NCBI GenBank assembly: GCA_034101475.1
Contig: JAXEJQ010000007.1
Location: 6,748 to 70,747 of the forward strand
DNA length: 64,000 bases
Source of the DNA: Limivivens sp034101475
GTDB lineage: Bacteria; Bacillota; Clostridia; Lachnospirales; Lachnospiraceae
Direction of reading: 5' to 3'
Every line of letters starts with the position of its first letter. Within the stretch, counting starts at the first letter, position 1. The translations under genes and the position numbers were made by a program. The notes beneath the pieces are model-generated. The model was not told the DNA's origin. It saw only the letters and a list, made by a program, of their open reading frames with translations, and searched no databases. This document shows positions 57,497 through 64,000 of the stretch, in pieces.

Positions 57497-60400
57497 CTAT
57501 CCTCTCTTATTTGCATAAAACGCTTCAATCTGAGCCTGTTCGCTGCTTAAGCCTTTTTCTTCCATCTGGACGATGGCCATCAACATCCGGTTATAGTCAT
57601 GGGGAATAATCTTCTTGAATTTCGGCAGATATTCTCCAAAATTCTCCAGGATTTTCTTGCCCTTTACAGAATTGGTATAGGCCACATGATCCTTGATCAT
57701 TTCCTTCAGTTCCAGAACATCATATTTATTTGTAATCTGTTCGATGGAAACCATGGATTTGTTGACCTTGGTGTAAATGTCATTGTCCTCATCCAGAACA
57801 TAGGCAATACCGCCGCTCATACCTGCCGCAAAGTTTTTGCCTGTTTTTCCAAGCACAACTGCACGTCCGCCTGTCATATACTCACACCCGTGGTCACCAA
57901 CGCCCTCTACCACCGCAATCGCTCCGGAATTCCGGACGCAGAAACGCTCTCCTGCCACACCATTAATATAGGCTTTTCCGCTGGTAGCTCCATACAATGC
58001 CACATTTCCGATAATGATATTTTCATCCTGTTTATATTTGATTCCCTTGGGCGGATACACGATCAGCTTGCCGCCGGAAAGTCCCTTTCCGAAGTAGTCG
58101 TTGCTGTCTCCTACCAGCTCCAGGGTCAGACCTCTGGGAATAAAGGCTCCGAAGCTCTGTCCGCCGGCTCCGTTGCACTTCACCGTATAAGTATCCTCTT
58201 CCAGAGTGTCCCCGTACAGCTTCGTAATCTCAGAACCGAAAATGGTACCGAAAGCACGGTCTGTATTCCCCACATCAATCTCGATGCTTCTCTTCTGACG
58301 GGACAGAAGGGCACTCTTCAGCTTCTTCATCAGAACCTTTTCATCCGCTGTTTTCTCAAGCTGGAAATCATAAGCCTGAGCCGGATCAAAGGTCACCTTC
58401 TGGTCTACTGCAGAATACGGATTGTTCAGAATCTGGCTCAGATCCACCCGATCTCCGTGAATGCTTTCCGTAACCTCTTTCTTCTTCAGCAGATCGGTGC
58501 GTCCAACCAGCTCATCTACCGTACGCACACCCAGTTTTGCCATGTATTCCCGCAGTTCTTCGGCGATAAAGCGCATAAAATTAATCACGTATTCGGGTTT
58601 GCCCCTGAAGCGCTTGCGCAGCTCCGGATTTTGAGTTGCAACTCCCACCGGACAGGTATCCAGGTTGCAGACACGCATCATCACACATCCCATGGTTACC
58701 AGCGGAGCAGTCGCAAAGCCGAACTCCTCTGCCCCCAGCATTGCTGCGATGGCAACATCCCGGCCGCTCATCAGTTTTCCGTCTGTCTCAATCCGAACCT
58801 TATTTCTCAGACCGTTCATGATCAGAGTCTGATGAGTCTCTGCCAGTCCCAGCTCCCAGGGAAGTCCCGCATTGTGAATGGAGCTTCTGGGGGCTGCTCC
58901 GGTACCTCCGTCATAACCGGAGATCAGGATTACCTGAGCCCCCGCCTTGGCAACCCCGGCCGCAACGGTTCCGACGCCGGCCTCTGAAACCAGTTTCACG
59001 GAAATTCTGGCATCTTTATTGGAATTTTTCAAATCAAAAATCAACTGCGCCAGATCCTCAATGGAATAAATATCATGATGAGGCGGCGGAGAAATCAGGC
59101 TGACGCCCGGTGTGGAATGTCTGGTCTTGGCAATCCACGGATAAACCTTTCCTGCCGGCAGATGGCCGCCTTCTCCGGGTTTTGCTCCCTGAGCCATCTT
59201 GATCTGGATTTCCTTGGCGCTTACCAGATAACGCGAGGTAACGCCAAAACGTCCGGAAGCCACCTGTTTGATGGCGGAGCAGCGGTTCAGTCCGTCCGGT
59301 CCCGGTGTGAGACGTTCCAGGCTCTCACCACCCTCACCGCTGTTTGACTTGCCATGAAGGGTATTCATGGCAATGGCCAGGGTTTCGTGGGCTTCCTGGG
59401 AAATAGAACCGTAGGACATGGCTCCGGTTTTGAATCTGGTTACAATCGAATCCACACTCTCCACTTCTTCAATGGGCACTCCCTGCTCCGGATAGTTGAA
59501 ATCCATCAGGCTTCGCAGATAGCCGGTTTCTTCCTTATCCACCATGGAGGTATACTGCTTGAACATTCTGTAATCCCCGCGTTTGGTGGACTGCTGCAGC
59601 AGATGAATGGTCTGTGGATTATACCGGTGATGCTCTCCTGCGCTTCGAAGCTTGTGACGCCCGATACTGGTCAGTGTCAGATCTGTCTCCAGTCCCAGCG
59701 GGTCAAAGGCTGCCGTATGCAGACGATCCGTCTGCTTCGCAATATCCTCCAGAGTAATGCCGCCTACCCTGCTCACAGTATTGGTAAAATACTTGTCAAT
59801 AACTTCCTTGCTGATGCCGATTGCCTCAAAAATCTGAGACCCCTGGTAAGACTGAATAGTGGAAATTCCCATCTTGGATGCAATCTTCACGATTCCGCCC
59901 GTAACGGCATGACGATAATCTTCCACAGCCGCATAGTAATCCTTATCCAGCATCCTGGTATCCACCAGCTCACGGATAGTCTCCAGTGCCAGATAGGGGT
60001 TGATGGCACTGGCACCATAGCCCAGCAGTGTGGCGAAATGATGCACTTCTCTGGGTTCGCCGGACTCCAGTACCAAAGCGATGGAGGTTCTCTTCTTCGT
60101 CTTAACCAGATGCTGATGCACCGCGGAAACAGCCAGCAGGGAAGGAATGGGCACATGATATTCGTCCAGTCCCCGGTCTGTCAGAATCAGCACATTAGCT
60201 CCATCCCGGTAAATACGGTCCACTTCCACAAACAGATGGTCAATGGCTTTTTCCAGGCTGGTATTCTTATAATAGGTAATCGGAACCTCGGCTACTTTAA
60301 AGCCTTCCACCTTCATATTTTTCAGCTTCAGCATATCCGTATTGGTCAGAATCGGATCCTTCAGCTTGATTACTTTGCAGTTTTCCGCCTCTTCCTTCAG

Positions 60401-62050
60401 AAGGTTTCCATCTTCTCCAATATAAACGGTGGTAGATGTCACAATTTCCTCGCGGATGGCATCGATGGGCGGATTGGTAACCTGAGCAAACAGCTGCTTG
60501 AAATAGTTAAACAGCGGCTGATATTCGTCAGACAGGACTGCCAGAGGCGTATCAATCCCCATAGCTCCAATGCCTTCTGTTCCATTTAATGCCATGTTCC
60601 GGATGGAAGTGCGGTATTCCTCATAGGTATAGCCAAAGGCTTTCTGCAGCTTGCCCCGCTCCTCCGGTGTATATTCCTGAACCCGGACATTGGGAATTTT
60701 GATACTGTCCAGCTCTACCAGATGGCGGTCAAGCCATTCTCCGTAAGGCTGTCTCCTGGCGTAACGTTCCTTCAGCTCATCATCGTCAATGACCCTTCCC
60801 TGCACCGTATCCACCAGAAGCATTTTCCCGGGATGAAGACGTTCCTTCAGAACAATTTTGGTAGGATCCACATTCATGACGCCTACTTCCGAGGAGAGAA
60901 TCAGATATCCATCCTCTGTAATATAATAGCGGGAAGGACGCAGACCGTTGCGGTCCAGAACAGCTCCTACAATATCGCCGTCGCTGAACAGAATGGAAGC
61001 CGGGCCGTCCCATGGCTCCATCATGGTAGCGTAATACTGATAGAAATCTTTTTTACTCTGGCTCATGGTGCGGTTGTTATCCCAGGGTTCCGGAATGGTG
61101 ATCATAACGGCCAGCGGAAGCTCCATACCGCTCATAACCAGAAATTCCAGGGTATTGTCCAGCATTGCTGAATCCGAACCGGAGGTATCCACTACCGGAA
61201 GCACCTTCTGAAGCTGCCCCTTGAAATACCGGGTCGCCATGGTTTCCTCCCGGGCCAGCATCTTATCCGCGTTTCCGCGAATGGTGTTGATTTCTCCGTT
61301 GTGTACCAGGAAACGGTTGGGATGGGCACGTTTCCAGCTCGGATTGGTATTCGTACTGAATCTGGAATGTACGATGGCAATAGCCGATTCATAATCTGCA
61401 TTCTGCAGATCCAGAAAGAAGGTACGGAGCTGCTTCACCAGGAACATTCCCTTATACACGATGGTCCGGCTGGAAAGAGATACCACATAGGTATCATCAT
61501 TACTCTGCTCGAATACTCTCCTTGCAATATACAGCTTCCGGTCAAAATCCAGGCCCTCTGCCACATCTGCCGGCTTTTTGATAAATGCCTGCATGATACA
61601 GGGCATGCATTCCAGAGCTTTCTGTCCCAGAACCTGCGGAACCGTCGGCACCTGCCGCCATCCCAGGAATTCCATTCCCTCTTTTTCCACAATAATCTCG
61701 AACATTTTCTTCGCCTGGTTGCGCTTCAGCTCATCCTGTGGAAAGAAAAACATACCGATCCCGTATTCACGTTCTCCGGATAAAAAAATGCCGAGGGACT
61801 TACAGACTTTCGAGAAGAATTTATGCGAGATCTGCAGCATAATTCCGACTCCGTCGCCTGTCTTTCCTTCGGCATCCTTGCCAGCTCTGTGTTCTAGGTT
61901 TTCAACAATCTTTAATGCGTTCTCAACCGTGGTGTGGGTTTTAACTCCCTTTATATTTACAATCGCTCCGATTCCACAGTTGTCATGTTCGAATTCCGGC
62001 CTGTACAATCCCATCTCGGGAGTATCCGGTGACTTCCTGTTCGTATCCAT
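57497..62050 (-). CDS. gltB: Glutamate synthase (NADPH) large chain
   Basis: Makes two glutamates from glutamine and 2-oxoglutarate; main route of ammonium assimilation with glutamine synthetase. 1517 residues, normal length. A 24-residue propeptide precedes Cys25 ('EFEHDNCGIGAIVNIKG'), the N-terminal nucleophile of the class II glutaminase. Then come the central domain, the FMN/synthase barrel ('FKTGAMSYGSISQEAHETLA', 'GEGGHLPAGKVYPWIAKTR', 'GYDGGTGAAPRSSI'), the 3Fe-4S cysteines ('CVMMRVCNLDTCPVGVATQ') and the C-terminal beta-helix ('GAGGQSFGAFIPRGL'). It has its own promoter and is followed by gltD. Confidence 0.97.
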   Translation of the reverse strand: MDTNRKSPDTPEMGLYRPEFEHDNCGIGAIVNIKGVKTHTTVENALKIVENLEHRAGKDAEGKTGDGVGIMLQISHKFFSKVCKSLGIFLSGEREYGIGMFFFPQDELKRNQAKKMFEIIVEKEGMEFLGWRQVPTVPQVLGQKALECMPCIMQAFIKKPADVAEGLDFDRKLYIARRVFEQSNDDTYVVSLSSRTIVYKGMFLVKQLRTFFLDLQNADYESAIAIVHSRFSTNTNPSWKRAHPNRFLVHNGEINTIRGNADKMLAREETMATRYFKGQLQKVLPVVDTSGSDSAMLDNTLEFLVMSGMELPLAVMITIPEPWDNNRTMSQSKKDFYQYYATMMEPWDGPASILFSDGDIVGAVLDRNGLRPSRYYITEDGYLILSSEVGVMNVDPTKIVLKERLHPGKMLLVDTVQGRVIDDDELKERYARRQPYGEWLDRHLVELDSIKIPNVRVQEYTPEERGKLQKAFGYTYEEYRTSIRNMALNGTEGIGAMGIDTPLAVLSDEYQPLFNYFKQLFAQVTNPPIDAIREEIVTSTTVYIGEDGNLLKEEAENCKVIKLKDPILTNTDMLKLKNMKVEGFKVAEVPITYYKNTSLEKAIDHLFVEVDRIYRDGANVLILTDRGLDEYHVPIPSLLAVSAVHQHLVKTKKRTSIALVLESGEPREVHHFATLLGYGASAINPYLALETIRELVDTRMLDKDYYAAVEDYRHAVTGGIVKIASKMGISTIQSYQGSQIFEAIGISKEVIDKYFTNTVSRVGGITLEDIAKQTDRLHTAAFDPLGLETDLTLTSIGRHKLRSAGEHHRYNPQTIHLLQQSTKRGDYRMFKQYTSMVDKEETGYLRSLMDFNYPEQGVPIEEVESVDSIVTRFKTGAMSYGSISQEAHETLAIAMNTLHGKSNSGEGGESLERLTPGPDGLNRCSAIKQVASGRFGVTSRYLVSAKEIQIKMAQGAKPGEGGHLPAGKVYPWIAKTRHSTPGVSLISPPPHHDIYSIEDLAQLIFDLKNSNKDARISVKLVSEAGVGTVAAGVAKAGAQVILISGYDGGTGAAPRSSIHNAGLPWELGLAETHQTLIMNGLRNKVRIETDGKLMSGRDVAIAAMLGAEEFGFATAPLVTMGCVMMRVCNLDTCPVGVATQNPELRKRFRGKPEYVINFMRFIAEELREYMAKLGVRTVDELVGRTDLLKKKEVTESIHGDRVDLSQILNNPYSAVDQKVTFDPAQAYDFQLEKTADEKVLMKKLKSALLSRQKRSIEIDVGNTDRAFGTIFGSEITKLYGDTLEEDTYTVKCNGAGGQSFGAFIPRGLTLELVGDSNDYFGKGLSGGKLIVYPPKGIKYKQDENIIIGNVALYGATSGKAYINGVAGERFCVRNSGAIAVVEGVGDHGCEYMTGGRAVVLGKTGKNFAAGMSGGIAYVLDEDNDIYTKVNKSMVSIEQITNKYDVLELKEMIKDHVAYTNSVKGKKILENFGEYLPKFKKIIPHDYNRMLMAIVQMEEKGLSSEQAQIEAFYANKRG

Positions 62051-62098
62051 ACCTTCATTCCTTTCTTTCTCTGAAAGTCATTTCTTAATATGGACTCT

Positions 62099-62127
62099 AC
62101 TATACACCGAAATCCCTCATCTGTAAA
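62099..62127 (-). promoter_or_regulatory. gltBD promoter
   Basis: On the minus strand TTTACA, 17 bases, TATAGT, about 50 bases before the gltB start. No T-box, riboswitch or attenuator fold is obvious in the short leader. Confidence 0.65.
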
Positions 62128-62194
62128 GTATTACTTTTTCTTGAATTGTCAGATAATCTGCCAATTTATATTTTCACCATTATTTTTTCTCATT

Positions 62195-62890
62195 TTACCA
62201 GAATTTTTCAATCAACTCATTCAATAAAGGCAGAAAAACCGTACTCAGATTGGCAGACATATGCAGGAGGATCGGCGCAGTCAGGCTTCCCCATTTTTCA
62301 TAAACCACATTCAGAAGTATTCCCATGGGAAAAGCATAAATCATCTGGATAGGATTTCCATGGTACAGAGCGAAAATCAGGGCTCCAAGCACCACCGCCT
62401 GCGCTGCGGAAACATATTTTTTCATATTTCCGTACATCAGTCCCCGAAAAATCAATTCCTCCGCCACAGGGATCAGAATTCCCAGCCCTGCAATCTGAAC
62501 CGCCAGGTTCCCTGTCAGAAGTTCCTCCTGAACCTCATTGGAAAACCGTCCCGTTACACCAGACAACACCATCAGCCAGCTGCAGAAAAAATTTCCGACA
62601 GCTCCGAGAATACAGGGAATCCAATAGGATCCAACGGGCATTTTCTTTTTTTCTGTATGCTGCTTTTTCCGTTCCCTCCGGTAAATCCATCCTGCTGCCG
62701 GACAGGCCAGCAGTGCCATCAGCGCCGTTCTGGACAGGGCATCCAGAGCCGTTCCTGTAATCCTGTTCACAAAAATTCCGACCAGATAGTAAAAGAACAG
62801 TGGATAAAAGACATCAAGAATGATTGCCAACCTTTTTCTTCCTTTCTCTGCGAGGAGGCACTCCTCTTTTTGTCCTCCAGCATACCACAT
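62195..62890 (-). CDS. CPBP-family intramembrane metalloprotease
   Basis: Membrane protein of up to 231 residues with the CAAX/Abi-type glutamic protease domain. Catalytic motifs are 'IPVAEELIFRGLMYG' (EExxxR), 'IFALYHGNPIQMIYAF' (FxxxH) and 'APILLHMSANLSTVF' (HxxxN). About six helices. Members process prenylated or bacteriocin-related peptides or have unknown substrates. The start is unclear: ATG 62890 has little ribosome site, while a TTG 20 codons in (62830) follows AAAGGA. It begins right after the surface-protein gene, which suggests co-transcription. Confidence 0.85.
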   Translation of the reverse strand: MWYAGGQKEECLLAEKGRKRLAIILDVFYPLFFYYLVGIFVNRITGTALDALSRTALMALLACPAAGWIYRRERKKQHTEKKKMPVGSYWIPCILGAVGNFFCSWLMVLSGVTGRFSNEVQEELLTGNLAVQIAGLGILIPVAEELIFRGLMYGNMKKYVSAAQAVVLGALIFALYHGNPIQMIYAFPMGILLNVVYEKWGSLTAPILLHMSANLSTVFLPLLNELIEKFW

Positions 62891-62893
62891 TTT

Positions 62894-64000
62894 TTACCGG
62901 AAATCCATGCGCCTCAGAAAATAGATGCAAATCAGCAGCAGAAACAGGGATACAGCCAGAACCGCCCATTTCATCCACCCGTCCGGTTCTTCTTCCAGCA
63001 GAAGAGCAACGGTTTCCTGTCCTTCCCTTTGAATCCCCGCTACGGTCTTTTCTCCGGATGTATCTTTATTCTTTTCCAGAACCGCCGTCTGTATCACCTC
63101 CGCCGCTGTTTCCCCAATGCATTCCTCTCCTGTCTCCTGTGTCATTCCTGTGATATCTCCCTCTTCCGCCTGTACTTCCTCTTCCAGGAACAGGGTCACC
63201 GGCTTTGTCCAGGCTTCATTTCCGGCTGCATCCACCATCCGGGCATTTAAAATCTGCTGCCCTCCTTCCCCGGACAAGGTATAAAACAACGGACTGTCCT
63301 CGGTTTCGTATACAATTTCTCCATTCACCCAAAGTTCCAGTTTTTTTATTCCATAGGGATCTTCCGCATAAACCGCCACCTCCCGGCACCCTTTCGAATC
63401 CACTGCGTCATCCCTGACACAGGAAATCATTCCGGTAGGAGGCGTCCGGTCAATGACAAAAGAAAGCGTTCCGAGGGTATTTCTGCTGTCATTCCGGTTT
63501 CCTGCCAGATCCGTGGTAGAGGCAACAACCGAATAGCTCCCTTCCTCTGAAAAGCATTCCTTCGAAATCCGGTACTGATATTTTTTCCACCCGTTTTCCC
63601 CGGTGGTAATCGTTTCCGTAAAATCAATATCGGGTTTTAATTCCAGGATCTGCCCATTCCGGACACAAATCAGTTTCCGCACCTCCAGCCCTTCTACATT
63701 TTCTATCTCCAGGACCGGTTCAAAGCTTTCGTTCAGATAAAAGCTTTCCTGCTTTCTGCTGGTAGTCTGGTCAGACTGAAAAACTGCTCCAAACCGATTT
63801 ACGGAAAAAATTCGTGTTTCCTGCCTCTGATTGCCCGCTTTGTCCCTGGCCGTTACGGTAATCTGATACCAGTCATCAAAAGCTGCGCTGTTCTCCAGAG
63901 CCGGAATGCTGATCACATAAGTGCCATCCTCTTTTTGCTGAATTCCTTCCAGTTCGATCTGACCATTCTTCTGACCCTTCAGACTCCATCGAATCGAGTC
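62894..64000 (-). CDS. Ig-like repeat surface protein, 5' end outside the window
   Basis: The open frame continues to the right edge without a stop, so 368 C-terminal residues of a longer protein are seen. Motifs such as 'WYQITVTARDKAGNQRQETR', 'YSVVASTTDLAGNRNDSR', 'TPPTGMISCVRDD' and 'LNARMVDAAGNEAWTKPVTL' are repeats of a bacterial Ig-like type, each ending in a D-x-AGN motif. After an acidic spacer comes one C-terminal helix ('WMKWAVLAVSLFLLLICIYF') and a short basic end (LRRMDFR), so it is anchored in the membrane with its repeats outside. There is no LPxTG sorting motif. Function unknown; adhesion or wall display is possible. Confidence 0.75.
   Translation of the reverse strand, partial: DSIRWSLKGQKNGQIELEGIQQKEDGTYVISIPALENSAAFDDWYQITVTARDKAGNQRQETRIFSVNRFGAVFQSDQTTSRKQESFYLNESFEPVLEIENVEGLEVRKLICVRNGQILELKPDIDFTETITTGENGWKKYQYRISKECFSEEGSYSVVASTTDLAGNRNDSRNTLGTLSFVIDRTPPTGMISCVRDDAVDSKGCREVAVYAEDPYGIKKLELWVNGEIVYETEDSPLFYTLSGEGGQQILNARMVDAAGNEAWTKPVTLFLEEEVQAEEGDITGMTQETGEECIGETAAEVIQTAVLEKNKDTSGEKTVAGIQREGQETVALLLEEEPDGWMKWAVLAVSLFLLLICIYFLRRMDFR

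Noticed and set aside
57599..58987. 462-residue open frame opposite gltB
   Set aside because: Antisense to the C-terminal half of glutamate synthase, which is intact.
62051..62194. Riboswitch or T-box before gltB
   Set aside because: The leader after the predicted promoter is only about 45 bases, too short for a known class, and no terminator stem is present.

Overview
This window looks like a chromosomal segment from an endospore-forming, low-to-mid GC member of the Clostridia, most likely Lachnospiraceae. The support is a complete spoIIGA-sigE-sigG locus, a clostridial-type division and cell wall (dcw) cluster, a Spo0E-like phosphatase, a PASTA kinase operon and a selenium labile-cofactor cluster. 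I support 59 protein-coding genes. All but five (CYTH, two XRE regulators, aroE, arsR) are on the minus strand, so the minus strand is probably the leading strand. I see no tRNA, rRNA, CRISPR array or complete insertion sequence.

Layout from left to right. (1) 1-5357: truncated trigger factor, DUF975 membrane protein, DJ-1/PfpI protein, CYTH protein, a small unknown protein, two XRE regulators and a secreted SGNH hydrolase with cell-wall repeats. (2) 5454-7907: sigG, sigE and spoIIGA, with a SigF-like promoter before sigG and a Spo0A-type promoter before spoIIGA. (3) 8050-9916: divergent aroD and aroE. (4) 9971-23637: dcw cluster read mraZ-rsmH-ftsL-pbpB-spoVD-mraY-murD-ftsW-murA-ftsQ-ftsZ. 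It carries a 135 bp MITE with an 8 bp target duplication upstream of mraY. (5) 23900-26061: ychF-lgt-spo0E-like operon behind a tandem pair of Spo0A boxes. (6) 26220-39977: murE-priA-def-fmt-yugP-rsmB-rlmN-prpC-prkC-rsgA-rpe-thiN, many genes overlapping by a few bases. (7) 40091-44857: Dus, a DUF362 protein, RidA, D-lactate-type dehydrogenase and an EamA transporter. (8) 44909-49257: selenium module (DUF3343, selD, yedF, yqeB, cysteine desulfurase-like). (9) 49322-54029: a LacI regulator with an autoregulated promoter and a sugar/polyol operon (xylulokinase-like kinase, zinc dehydrogenase, aldo/keto reductase). (10) 54130-64000: M19 dipeptidase, ArsR/SmtB sensor, gltBD, a CPBP protease and a truncated Ig-like surface protein.

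Most genes are familiar. The less ordinary content is in the non-coding DNA: the IS66-like MITE, two places with tandem Spo0A boxes at the same 10 bp spacing, a MraZ operator of three 10 bp repeats, a terminator-like hairpin hiding the spoVD ribosome site, two families of intergenic repeats, and a LacI operator pair. Promoter and operator calls rest on reading by eye and are inferences.
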